A stretch of DNA of 45,408 bases, from assembly GCF_001468135.1 (NCBI RefSeq), contig NZ_LNYU01000009.1, positions 224,301 through 269,708 of the forward strand, in the 5' to 3' direction. Below the pieces are notes generated by a model that was not told the origin of the DNA, made no database searches, and saw only the letters and a program-made list of their open reading frames with translations. Below, in pieces: positions 16,949 to 25,601 of the stretch (its first letter is position 1; each line of letters opens with the position of its first letter). Source of the stretch: Legionella santicrucis (GTDB lineage: Bacteria; Pseudomonadota; Gammaproteobacteria; Legionellales; Legionellaceae). Made by a program: the position numbers and the translations under genes.

Positions 16949-18037
16949 ATGCAATCTAAAGTGGAAGAGGCTGATATTTTTATCTATGGTAAAATGGGGC
17001 CTAAAGAAACAAATCGAATTCTCGCGGGCAAGGTTGAATTGCTCAAAAAACAGTTTGATTTTTCTTCTAAGATCGAGGTATTACAAGAAAATGAGAGGAA
17101 ATTATGGTTGATTCGTGAGAGTCGAGTGGAGGGATTACTCACAGTCCAGTCAATAAGTTATGAAAAAAAGTCATCCAAATGGAAAATGAATACACCTCAA
17201 CGTTATTTGTTATCCAATGAAAAAGGATGGATATGTAATAACGAAAGCCCTGGAAGTGATCTATTTGAGGCCATTGCTGCGTCTGTAGGTGGTATTATCA
17301 AGTTGACAGAAGAAAATACAGCGCCACATCTTCCTGGATTATTAAACCTTTTAGCTGAGAACGGTTATGATCCAGATAACAGAATAAATCCAAAATTGGG
17401 TGAAGAAACACAAACAACAGCATACACGACTTACACGCATACTCCTTCTCACACTAAATCACAAGCTAGTCATTTGAAATCAACGACTATTTCTTTGCCA
17501 GAAGGAATATTTATGGCTCTTTCATGCCCGCTTGCTACTAAAAAAACGGGCGAAGCAAAATTGATGAAAGATCCTGTGACTCTTGTTGCGGATGGTATTA
17601 CCTACGAACGAGCTCATTTATTGGAAGAGTATCCAGCTTTACAAGAAGGTAGTGATTTTTATCCTAATATAAAGCTTAAAACGATTATTAATTATATTGC
17701 TGCAAATTCACTACAACCTAATGAGTATTTGGCTAAATTAGAGAAGGTAGAAGAGGATATCCAAGATCCTGTGCAGCTTATAACTATGGAAAATCCTGTT
17801 TTAAGTCCTAGTGGATACTCCTATGAGCAAAGCTCAATAGCGCAATGGATTCGTTCAAAACAAAGTGATCTTCCTGTATGGGGTAATATTCGGCTAATTC
17901 CTGATCCAGTTACTCGGATGGATATTAGAGGTAAGACGCTTGTTCCCAATGTTAACTTAAGGTTATTTATTGACGCATGGCCTAGTTTTTACGAGGAACA
18001 GCGACTCAGTTGTCAGCAATCTCTTCAGAATAGCTGA
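16949..18037 (+). CDS. double U-box protein, LubX-like effector candidate
   Basis: A 362-residue protein with two U-box domains. U-box 1 (about 186-252) has FMALSCPLATKK, then MKDPVTLVADGITYER and a late YPNIKLKTII. U-box 2 (about 271-345) has DPVQLITMENPVL, GYSYEQSSIAQWI and LVPNVNLRLFIDAW. U-boxes recruit E2 enzymes and act as E3 ubiquitin ligases in eukaryotic cells; bacteria lack ubiquitin, so a translocated role is likely. The best-known two-U-box bacterial protein is Legionella LubX (about 246 residues), and this one is longer, with a 185-residue N-terminal region I do not recognise. The polar C-terminus (SCQQSLQNS) would suit Dot/Icm export. It is followed by a strong terminator. Confidence 0.85.
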   Translation: MQSKVEEADIFIYGKMGPKETNRILAGKVELLKKQFDFSSKIEVLQENERKLWLIRESRVEGLLTVQSISYEKKSSKWKMNTPQRYLLSNEKGWICNNESPGSDLFEAIAASVGGIIKLTEENTAPHLPGLLNLLAENGYDPDNRINPKLGEETQTTAYTTYTHTPSHTKSQASHLKSTTISLPEGIFMALSCPLATKKTGEAKLMKDPVTLVADGITYERAHLLEEYPALQEGSDFYPNIKLKTIINYIAANSLQPNEYLAKLEKVEEDIQDPVQLITMENPVLSPSGYSYEQSSIAQWIRSKQSDLPVWGNIRLIPDPVTRMDIRGKTLVPNVNLRLFIDAWPSFYEEQRLSCQQSLQNS

Positions 18038-18051
18038 CAAACGTTCTCCTA

Positions 18052-18083
18052 GAAAATAAGCTTTACTTTAGAAGCTTATTTTC
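18052..18083. terminator. terminator between U-box gene and psuG
   Basis: Perfect 12-bp arms GAAAATAAGCTT (18052-18063) and AAGCTTATTTTC (18072-18083) enclose an 8-base loop, followed on the plus strand by GGTTTTT. It should end the U-box transcript and may also serve the convergent psuG. Confidence 0.75.
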
Positions 18084-18096
18084 GGTTTTTATCCGC

Positions 18097-18999
18097 TTAA
18101 GAATAAAAAGCATGGGCAAGTTGAGCTCCAATAAGTACATTGTTTTTAATTAGAGCGATATTTGCATGTAAGCTTTTTCCTTCAGTAAGCGTCGCGACTT
18201 CAGCTAATAAAAATGGAGTTAACGCTTTTCCAGAAATGTTGTTTTGTTCTGCTTTATGTAATGCGTTGATGATAATTGGTTCAATCTCATTACTAGGAAT
18301 ATTGAATTCAGCTGGAATTGGATTTGCGATTAATACCCCAGAGGCTGCGTCTATGCACCAATGAGTTTTTAGTATTTTAACAAGGGATGGAATATCATTT
18401 ACCGATGTTGATAATTGATAAGGGGTTGAATCACTATAAAAGGCGGGTAAAACCTGAGTACGGTAACCAATGACTGGTACACTCATTGTTTCTAAAAGTT
18501 CTAATGTCCGAGGCAAATCAAGAATCGCTTTGGCGCCAGCACAAATTGTAGCAATGGGAGTTCTTGCAATTTCAATTAAGTCAGCAGAAATATCTTGGGC
18601 ATCGCCTCGATGTACTCCGCCAATTCCTCCTGTTGCAAATAATTTAATCCCGGCTTTAGCGGCACAAAATAAGGTTGCAGCCACAGTAGTGCCTGCAGAA
18701 TATTCATTGGCTATTATAAATGACAAATCACGTCGACTTGCTTTATATACTTCGTTGTTACATGAAAAGTGCCGTAATTCTTGTTCTGTTAAGCCGATTT
18801 TTATTTTTCCATCAAGTACAGCGATTGTTGCGGGAGTTACACCTTGTTCACGAACAATTTGCTCTACTGCTTGTGCTGTTTCATAGTTTTCAGGATAGGG
18901 CATTCCATGGGAAATGATAGTGGATTCCAAAGCTAATACAGGCTTTTTATGCTCTATAGCGAATTTAACTTCTGGTGAATAATCAAAAAATTGCAGCAT
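18097..18999 (-). CDS. psuG: pseudouridine-5'-phosphate glycosidase
   Basis: A 300-residue PsuG (YeiN/IndA family) that cleaves pseudouridine 5'-phosphate to uracil and ribose 5-phosphate in the cytoplasm. The N-terminal VLALESTIISHGMPYPEN is the family hallmark (Glu25, His31), and NNEVYKASRRD (Lys86) and CAGAKAILD carry the conserved lysines. The length is typical. Its start overlaps the end of the upstream sugar kinase by 17 bases, so the two form a kinase-glycosidase pair. Confidence 0.95.
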   Translation of the reverse strand: MLQFFDYSPEVKFAIEHKKPVLALESTIISHGMPYPENYETAQAVEQIVREQGVTPATIAVLDGKIKIGLTEQELRHFSCNNEVYKASRRDLSFIIANEYSAGTTVAATLFCAAKAGIKLFATGGIGGVHRGDAQDISADLIEIARTPIATICAGAKAILDLPRTLELLETMSVPVIGYRTQVLPAFYSDSTPYQLSTSVNDIPSLVKILKTHWCIDAASGVLIANPIPAEFNIPSNEIEPIIINALHKAEQNNISGKALTPFLLAEVATLTEGKSLHANIALIKNNVLIGAQLAHAFYS

Positions 19000-19942
19000 G
19001 ATCTGTTTCTCTTAGTTTATATGTGAATTGAATTTCGCTAAGCGTTTCAAGATTAATTTGTTCATTTACTGTAAGCGGTGATTGTATGGTTAGCGCAGCC
19101 ATTGCAGCTCCTGTTTGGCATGCTTGAGCTATAGGCGTTCCTTGCTTTAACTCATAGAGAACTCCAGCAAGAAAAGCATCACCAGCCCCACTTACATCAA
19201 CTACTGATTCAATAAAAAATGCTGGAAAATGCTTTTGAATTTTTTCATTAACGAGTACATAACCGAATTTACCTAAACTAATAATGCAATTTTCCACCCC
19301 TTTATCCAGTAATATTTTTCCTGCTTTGATGCAATCAGGGATTGAGTGAATGGAAATATTCGTTAATGTTTCTGCTTCAAAACGATCTGGTTTTAATAAA
19401 AAAACGTGTTCGAGGCAGGAGGATAATTTTTTTGCTTTTATTACGGAGACTGGATCAATACATAACTTAATATTTTGGGTACGGCCTATATTTAAAGCAT
19501 GCTCAATGATAGGTTCTGGTAAATTGGTATCCAAAAATACAATATCTCCACAAGTCCATTCCTCCCAAGATTGAGTAAATTTTTGAAAAGGAATATGCTT
19601 AAAAATTTCCATGTCTGCTAAAGCAATATATAATTCACCCTCGTGATCGAGAAGGACGTCATAATGTGCGGTTTTTTGCTGAGGGATAGTGAGAATATTT
19701 TTAATGACTATGTCTCGATTTTTTAAATGTTTTTGGACATCTATTCCTTCTTGATCGTCACCTACGACACTGCATAAATGAATGTTATTGGTCAACAAAG
19801 CAAGATTTTTAGCTACATTATGTGCGACTCCACCAAATGTGGATAGGGATGAAACCGGGTTCGAAGTTCCCAATTGTAATTGATGGGTAGGGGTTAGTTT
19901 TCGATCAACGGTGATCCCACCAAGGCAAATTATTTTTGTCAT
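18983..19942 (-). CDS. psuK: PfkB-family pseudouridine kinase
   Basis: A 319-residue carbohydrate/nucleoside kinase of the PfkB family. The first signature FGGVAHNVAKNLA (about 36-48) and the second, DVSGAGDAFLAG with catalytic Asp255, are intact. Placement directly upstream of psuG with a 17-base overlap identifies it as the pseudouridine kinase that makes the PsuG substrate. The transporter often linked with these genes is not adjacent, so pseudouridine may come from internal RNA turnover or a transporter elsewhere. Confidence 0.9.
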   Translation of the reverse strand: MTKIICLGGITVDRKLTPTHQLQLGTSNPVSSLSTFGGVAHNVAKNLALLTNNIHLCSVVGDDQEGIDVQKHLKNRDIVIKNILTIPQQKTAHYDVLLDHEGELYIALADMEIFKHIPFQKFTQSWEEWTCGDIVFLDTNLPEPIIEHALNIGRTQNIKLCIDPVSVIKAKKLSSCLEHVFLLKPDRFEAETLTNISIHSIPDCIKAGKILLDKGVENCIISLGKFGYVLVNEKIQKHFPAFFIESVVDVSGAGDAFLAGVLYELKQGTPIAQACQTGAAMAALTIQSPLTVNEQINLETLSEIQFTYKLRETDHAAIF

Positions 19943-20062
19943 GAAACGCTTAAAAATAACTTAAATAATGCGCATCATATCATGGGTGCTGAAAATTAAA
20001 ATGAAAGATTGATTCATTTTATAAATTTAAAGGGGCCATCATTTTCAGATTATTATGGATAA

Positions 20063-21442
20063 TTACCAAGTTCCTGGCATCCACGAACCATGTAATCCGT
20101 GAGGGATACGGCGTGGCATTTTAATCCGTGCCAGTGGTTCATCTTGGAAGTTCTGTGCATCTAAAATAAGGAATTCGCTTTGATTTGTAGCAGCATCATA
20201 AACAAATAAGAGCAAATAACCATCATCTTCTGCTTGGCTGGATCCGACAGGTGCGAAAACTGCTTCACCAATTTCTACGTGAGGGCCGAAATTATGAGTC
20301 CATGATTTTTGGTGGAGTACATCATATTTGATTAATGTATTAAACGCTCCTTTAGGATTTCCCGTTTTTGATGGTGTATAGATAAATTGATGCGGCAAAG
20401 TATCATAATCTTCTCTAATACGTGGAAATTCAACAAGGCGTTCGTCTAACTCACTATTTTTTATTGTTCCAGTTTTTAAGTTAAGGCAAATACGATTTAA
20501 TCGTGGTGGAATGGATTGATTTTCTTGGGCTAGAAGTACTATTTTTTCATGTTTCACATAATCGATGATGATTTTATGATCTTGCTCGTATGCATTAGCA
20601 AAATGAAAAACAAAAAAAGGTTCTGTGTGCAACCATTTCATTTCTCCACCTGAACGCTGCATGATGCCAATGCGCACACCTAGCTCTGGTTTCCAGCTCA
20701 ATACAGCGCCACCAGCCATAATTTGTTGTAGATCAAAGACTACAGGGCAGTCAAAAACAAGTACGTAATTCGTGGTTAAAATAAAATCATGTACCATAGA
20801 GCAATATGATTTTTCAATGTCCCATTTTTGAATTAATTTACCTTGTTTATCAAAGCGATAAAAAGTTAAATAAGGTGGAGTTAATGCATAATTGACAAAC
20901 CATAACTCACCGGTTAGGGGATCCCATCGAGTATGCGCGCATACATCTATAGGAGGGTGATTTTTATAAGGCTGCCATTCGCCGAGGGTGTCTAAGTGTA
21001 CATTCATCTCGTATGCTGGAGATCCTTCATTGAGCGCCAGGTAGGTATTGTGGTGACGAATAATATGAATGAATGCTCCATTTTTAATAGCAATAGGCTG
21101 ATCTTCAGGGCCTGCCCATAGGGGATCTATGGGCTTAGGTTTTAAGACACTACTATAAAGTGCTTTTCCTGCTTTTTGCTCTTTAACTAATCCTTTAGTT
21201 TTAACAAATCGATTTTTATAGGCTGCTTGACCTTGGGCAATATAAAGAGCATGGATCATACCATCGCCATCATAAGGGTAAGTGTATGAAATAGGTGGAA
21301 ATGCTGGATTAGGCCCATTACGCATATACACTCCCAATAGGTCTTGGGGAATTTCACCAATGACTTCTAATTTTTTTATGTCTAATTCATCGTGAACTGG
21401 AGCAAAATTTCCTAAAAGATAAGGATTCGTTGAGTTATTCAT
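20063..21442 (-). CDS. carotenoid oxygenase-family protein
   Basis: A 459-residue non-heme iron dioxygenase of the carotenoid/stilbene cleavage family (seven-bladed propeller). The four iron-ligand histidines are visible: His170 in CAHTRWDP, His218 in MVHDF, His280 in FHFANAYE and His451 in HGLHGSW. I use the ATG at 21442 because a GAGGA ribosome site stands just ahead of it; the longer frame begins with a GTG at 21463 without one. Members cleave conjugated double bonds in carotenoids, apocarotenoids or stilbenes. No carotenoid synthesis genes lie in this window, so the substrate may be environmental or host-derived. Confidence 0.92.
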   Translation of the reverse strand: MNNSTNPYLLGNFAPVHDELDIKKLEVIGEIPQDLLGVYMRNGPNPAFPPISYTYPYDGDGMIHALYIAQGQAAYKNRFVKTKGLVKEQKAGKALYSSVLKPKPIDPLWAGPEDQPIAIKNGAFIHIIRHHNTYLALNEGSPAYEMNVHLDTLGEWQPYKNHPPIDVCAHTRWDPLTGELWFVNYALTPPYLTFYRFDKQGKLIQKWDIEKSYCSMVHDFILTTNYVLVFDCPVVFDLQQIMAGGAVLSWKPELGVRIGIMQRSGGEMKWLHTEPFFVFHFANAYEQDHKIIIDYVKHEKIVLLAQENQSIPPRLNRICLNLKTGTIKNSELDERLVEFPRIREDYDTLPHQFIYTPSKTGNPKGAFNTLIKYDVLHQKSWTHNFGPHVEIGEAVFAPVGSSQAEDDGYLLLFVYDAATNQSEFLILDAQNFQDEPLARIKMPRRIPHGLHGSWMPGTW

Positions 21443-21519
21443 ACATTCCTCAATTTGGTTCACTATTAACTATAGAACATAATCTATAATTGCTTAAAGA
21501 AAATTTATAAGGACAAACT

Positions 21520-22455
21520 ATGGGATTGATGATTGATGGACACTGGCATGATGTTTGGTATGATACTTCTAAGACAGGTGGGAAGTTCAAGCGAGAACCT
21601 GCTCAATTCCACTTTACAATTAGTAATGAATCAAACGCACGTTTTCCTGCGGAAAAAGGACGCTATCATTTGTATGTATCACTCGCCTGTCCATGGGCGC
21701 ACCGTACACTCATCTTTAGAAAGTTGAAGCAATTAGATGATTATATTGATGTCTCTATCGTACATCCGCACATGCTTGAAAAAGGCTGGGAATTTAAAAA
21801 AGGAATGGGGGCTACGGGAGATATCCTTTATGGACTTAATTATTTGTATGAGCTATATGCCAAAGCAAACACTCAATATACAGGTAGAGTTACTGTGCCT
21901 GTTTTGTGGGATAAAAAAGAAAAAACCATTGTTAGTAATGAATCAGCAGAAATTATTCGTCAGTTTAATCATGCATTTAATCATTTAACGGGCGATTCAC
22001 AGGATTTTTATCCTGAATCTTTGCAGTCAGAAATAGATCTCTTAAATGACAAAATTTATAATTCGATTAATAATGGGGTATATCGTTGTGGTTTTGCAAC
22101 AACACAAAATGCATATGAAGAGGCTTACGTCGAATTGTTTGCTTTGCTTGATGAGTTGGATAAACGTTTGCGCCATCAAAAATATTTATTAGGTGATCAA
22201 CTTACAGAAGTGGACTGGCGTTTGTTTACAACATTAATTCGTTTTGATGTGGTTTATTACGGCCATTTTAAAACGAATCAACAACGAATTAGTGATTATC
22301 AAGCGTTACAACCTTATTTAAAACGTCTGTATCACTATCCTGGAGTGTATGAAACTGTAGATTTTTTACATATTAAGCAGCACTATTATTACAGTCATAA
22401 AACAATTAATCCAACACAGATCGTTCCTTTAGGACCGCAAATCTCTTTTGATTGA
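21520..22455 (+). CDS. glutathionyl-hydroquinone reductase (YqjG type)
   Basis: A 311-residue Xi-class glutathione transferase. The thioredoxin-fold N-terminal domain has the ACPWAHR motif with catalytic Cys57, the signature of glutathionyl-hydroquinone reductases such as YqjG/PcpF, and the C-terminal helical domain is complete. The enzyme reduces glutathionyl-hydroquinones back to hydroquinones using glutathione. It is divergent from the carotenoid oxygenase with 77 bases between starts, so they may share a regulated promoter region. Confidence 0.92.
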   Translation: MGLMIDGHWHDVWYDTSKTGGKFKREPAQFHFTISNESNARFPAEKGRYHLYVSLACPWAHRTLIFRKLKQLDDYIDVSIVHPHMLEKGWEFKKGMGATGDILYGLNYLYELYAKANTQYTGRVTVPVLWDKKEKTIVSNESAEIIRQFNHAFNHLTGDSQDFYPESLQSEIDLLNDKIYNSINNGVYRCGFATTQNAYEEAYVELFALLDELDKRLRHQKYLLGDQLTEVDWRLFTTLIRFDVVYYGHFKTNQQRISDYQALQPYLKRLYHYPGVYETVDFLHIKQHYYYSHKTINPTQIVPLGPQISFD

Positions 22456-22480
22456 TCATTATAATTAATAAGAAACAGAC

Positions 22481-22510
22481 CCGCACACCTTAATACACCA
22501 AGGTGTGCGG
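22481..22510. terminator. hairpin between convergent genes
   Basis: Perfect 11-bp GC-rich arms CCGCACACCTT (22481-22491) and AAGGTGTGCGG (22500-22510). On the minus strand it is followed by a T-rich stretch, so it could end the aconitase transcript, and it may act in both directions. Confidence 0.6.
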
Positions 22511-22607
22511 CAAAAATAGTTGCATTAGCCTACTCGTCTTGCGCTTTTATGCCTCCTGCCATAACACATTTCTCTTGCCTAGACTCAATTCTTACGACGG
22601 GCTGAAA

Positions 22608-24551
22608 TTATTTGGTTTTTTGTTTCTTTTTTAAATCCTCTTTAACCCAATTAATTAATCCACCTTTTATAAGTAATTCAATTTGACGTTTGGAAAGAGT
22701 TTGTTCGACTTCAATTTCTTTATCATTAATTTTTATCTTAAACGAGTCCTTATCTAAGATATTAGGAAAGTCATTGATTTCAACCATGTCATTTAAATGG
22801 ATCGCATCATAATCTTTGGTGTTTTTAAATACTAAAGGCAAAATGCCAAAATTAATTAGATTTTGCCAATGTATACGGGCAAAGCTTTTTGCAATTACAG
22901 CCCTTAAGCCTAAATAACGGGGCGCTAAAGCCGCATGTTCTCGGCTTGAGCCTTGGCCATAATTATCTCCGCCTACAATAACGTGGCCTTTTTTATATTT
23001 TTTCGCACGACTTGCATAATCTGAATCGATATGGTGATAAGTAAACTCGCTAATTTTAGGAATATTGCTACGATAAGGAAGAACCTTAGCACCAGCGGGA
23101 GAAATTTCATCAGTTGATATATTATCTCCAACTATAAGTAATACAGGTATTTTCAATGAATTAGGGAAGGGATCAAAATCAGGCAAGGTGACAATATTGG
23201 GGCCCTTTACCAATTTAATGTATTTAGCCTCCTCCAAAGGCAATGGTTCTTCAAAACACCCAAGATTTAGTATTCTTTTATGGGGTAGTTTTATTTCAGG
23301 ATAAGGCATATCCAAAGTTCTGGGATCGGTAATAACACCTGTTAGTGCCGAGGCTGCGGCTGTTTCAGGGCTACAAAGAAAAACTTTATCTTCATCTGTT
23401 CCTGAGCGCCCAGGAAAATTTCTTGGCACAGTGCGTAAACTGTTTTTCTTTGTTGCAGGAGCTTGCCCCATACCAATACAGCCATTGCATCCAGCCTGAT
23501 GGATACGAGCACCAGCATGAATTAGATTCCCTAAATGTCCATCACGAACTAATTCTTCTAAAATAGTTCGTGAAGTTGGATTAATATCCAATGACACATT
23601 CGTATGTACAGTACGACCTTTTACGATTTCTGCGGCAATCGCAAAATCACGATAACCTGGATTTGCCGATGAACCAATATAAGCCTGATAAATTTCTTCT
23701 CCAGCAATTTCTGCAACAGGAACTACATTTCCGGGGCTGGTTGGTTTGGCAATAAGAGGTTCAAGTTTGGATAAGTCAATTTCTTCATCTTTATCATAAG
23801 ATGCATTTTTATCCGCTTTTAATTCTAGCCAATCTTTTTCACGATCTTGACTTCGCAAAAATTCTTTGGTGATTTCATCTGAGGGAAATACAGTGGTTGT
23901 TGCTCCTAATTCAGCCCCCATGTTGGCAATGACATGTCTATCCATAGCACTTAAGTGTTTTAATCCTTCTCCATAGTATTCAATGATATAACCCACACCT
24001 CCCTTAACATCATGTCGACGTAACATTTCCAGGATAACGTCTTTAGCACTAACCCATTTAGGTAATTTTCCGGTTAAATGGACGCCAAGAACTTTAGGCA
24101 TTTTTATATAAAGTGGATAGCCGGCAATAGCCATGGCTACCTCTAGTCCGCCAGAGCCAATAGCTATCATGCCTAATGAGCCAGCGGCACAGGTATGGCT
24201 GTCTGAACCCGTTAAGGTTTTTCCTGGCTTACCGAAATTTTGCATGTGTACTGCATGACTAATTCCATTTCCTGGACGGCTAAAATAAAGACCAAATCGC
24301 CTTGCTGCACTCGCAAGAAAGAGGTGATCATCTGGATTTTTGTTATCTTCTTGAATTAAATTATGATCGACGTATTGAACAGAAATTTCAGCTTGGGTAC
24401 GTTCGAGCTCAATTGCTTCTAATTCAAGCATCACTAATGTGCCGGTTGCATCTTGACAAAGAGTTTGATCTATTTTTAGCGCAATTTCTTTTCCAGCGCT
24501 CATTTCTCCATCAAGAAGATGGGCTTTGATGATTTTTTCTGTAACATTCAT
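22608..24551 (-). CDS. aconitase-family hydratase, short Aquifex type
   Basis: A 647-residue aconitase-superfamily enzyme, much shorter than AcnA (about 890), with the catalytic large domain (1-470) and swivel domain (about 500-620, GDNYGQGSSREHAAL) in one chain. GSDSHTC (115-121) and AGCNGCIGMG (Cys355, Cys358) match the active-site and Fe-S region. However, the position of the usual first cluster cysteine (GSCTN in aconitases) reads GSSAN here, with Ser at 295. This matches my memory of the separate Aquifex-type putative aconitase family (TIGR01342). Citrate-isocitrate isomerisation is the default assumption, and the altered ligand leaves some doubt. It is divergent from the phosphoribosyltransferase gene. 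Confidence 0.85.
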   Translation of the reverse strand: MNVTEKIIKAHLLDGEMSAGKEIALKIDQTLCQDATGTLVMLELEAIELERTQAEISVQYVDHNLIQEDNKNPDDHLFLASAARRFGLYFSRPGNGISHAVHMQNFGKPGKTLTGSDSHTCAAGSLGMIAIGSGGLEVAMAIAGYPLYIKMPKVLGVHLTGKLPKWVSAKDVILEMLRRHDVKGGVGYIIEYYGEGLKHLSAMDRHVIANMGAELGATTTVFPSDEITKEFLRSQDREKDWLELKADKNASYDKDEEIDLSKLEPLIAKPTSPGNVVPVAEIAGEEIYQAYIGSSANPGYRDFAIAAEIVKGRTVHTNVSLDINPTSRTILEELVRDGHLGNLIHAGARIHQAGCNGCIGMGQAPATKKNSLRTVPRNFPGRSGTDEDKVFLCSPETAAASALTGVITDPRTLDMPYPEIKLPHKRILNLGCFEEPLPLEEAKYIKLVKGPNIVTLPDFDPFPNSLKIPVLLIVGDNISTDEISPAGAKVLPYRSNIPKISEFTYHHIDSDYASRAKKYKKGHVIVGGDNYGQGSSREHAALAPRYLGLRAVIAKSFARIHWQNLINFGILPLVFKNTKDYDAIHLNDMVEINDFPNILDKDSFKIKINDKEIEVEQTLSKRQIELLIKGGLINWVKEDLKKKQKTK

Positions 24552-24649
24552 GGGCTATTTCCTCCGTGAGAATAGCTAATTGTTAAAATATAGCACAGCA
24601 AAGCAAATAGGCTAAACTTCAAAAATAAAGATTGTTTTGGAGAGTTGGC

Positions 24650-25285
24650 ATGAACTACAGTGATCGCTATCAAGCAGGCCATGTTCTAGCTGATTTATTA
24701 AAGGATTATGCAAGCAGGACTGATGTAATTATTTTGGCGTTACCTCGGGGTGGGGTACCAGTGGCTTATGAAATTGCAAAGAAGCTGTCATTAGAACTTG
24801 ATATTTTTATCGTAAGAAAATTAGGTGTTCCCGGCCATGAAGAGTTTGCCATGGGGGCTATAGCATCGGGGGGTATCGTTGCTTTAAATGAAGAAGTTTT
24901 AAGTACTCTCCATATAGAAAAGGATGCTGTCAATAATGTATTACAATCAGAACAGAGTGAATTATCACGCCGTGAATCAGTTTACCGCGGTAATAAATCT
25001 TTTCCGGATCTTATGGAAAAAACTATAATTCTTGTGGATGATGGTATTGCCACAGGTTATACAATGCGCGCAGCTATTGCTGCTTTGAAACAGAAGCATC
25101 CTGCAAAAATTATTATTGCAGTTCCTGTTGCTGCGCGATCTACTTGTGATGAGCTAGCCTCTTTAGTGGACTCAATCATCTGTCCACTTCGGCCAGTTAA
25201 TTTTTATGCTGTAGGATTGTGGTACAATGACTTTTCACAAACAACAGATGATGAAGTAATAAAATTGTTGGCAATTTCAAATTAA
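24650..25285 (+). CDS. phosphoribosyltransferase-fold protein
   Basis: A 211-residue type I phosphoribosyltransferase-domain protein. The PRPP loop is visible in TIILVDDGIATGYTMRAAI, and the N-terminal LALPRGGVPVAYEIA and VRKLGVPGHEEFAMGAIA segments place it in the bacterial group often called predicted phosphoribosyltransferase (COG1926). I start it at ATG 24650 because GGAG lies at the right distance upstream; a longer frame from TTG 24632 lacks this. The base or substrate it uses is unknown. Confidence 0.88.
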   Translation: MNYSDRYQAGHVLADLLKDYASRTDVIILALPRGGVPVAYEIAKKLSLELDIFIVRKLGVPGHEEFAMGAIASGGIVALNEEVLSTLHIEKDAVNNVLQSEQSELSRRESVYRGNKSFPDLMEKTIILVDDGIATGYTMRAAIAALKQKHPAKIIIAVPVAARSTCDELASLVDSIICPLRPVNFYAVGLWYNDFSQTTDDEVIKLLAISN

Positions 25286-25601
25286 TTATCGCCTCATTCA
25301 AATCTGCTTATTTTTATTTGTGGCAATATTTAATCTTAAATTGTACTTTTTATGAATTTAGGATGTGTTGACAATTCAATTTCCGACCTCCTGCGGCTTG
25401 TCTGCGGGATGCAGGATCTTGAAAGACGAATTGCCAACAGCCTCTAATAAAACTTGATATAGTTTATAGTTTGCTTGTTTGAGTCATCATATCTTGATTT
25501 TCGAGCAGCGAAATGTAGAAAATTAAGGTATTTCGCCAAGATAGCAGAATTGTAAATAGTCCTTTTAATTAATTTTCTAATTGAAAATAAAGGTGTAAAA
25601 G
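25286..25601. other. intergenic region with REP-like palindrome
   Basis: No gene is seen in these 316 bases between two plus-strand genes. The main structure is the palindromic element at 25367-25438. The rest is AT-rich and should hold the promoter of the following dehydrogenase gene. Confidence 0.5.
25367..25438. repeat. REP-like palindromic element
   Basis: Imperfect outer arms GTTGACAATTC... and ...GAATTGCCAAC enclose a GC-richer core with TCCTGC (25390-25395) and GCAGGA (25411-25416) as inner stem. The GC-rich core differs from the AT-rich surroundings. It has the look of a dispersed palindromic unit. Confidence 0.5.

Noticed and set aside
21443..21463. Longer start for the carotenoid oxygenase (GTG 21463)
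   Set aside because: The GAGGA ribosome site lies between this GTG and the ATG at 21442, so the inner start is preferred.
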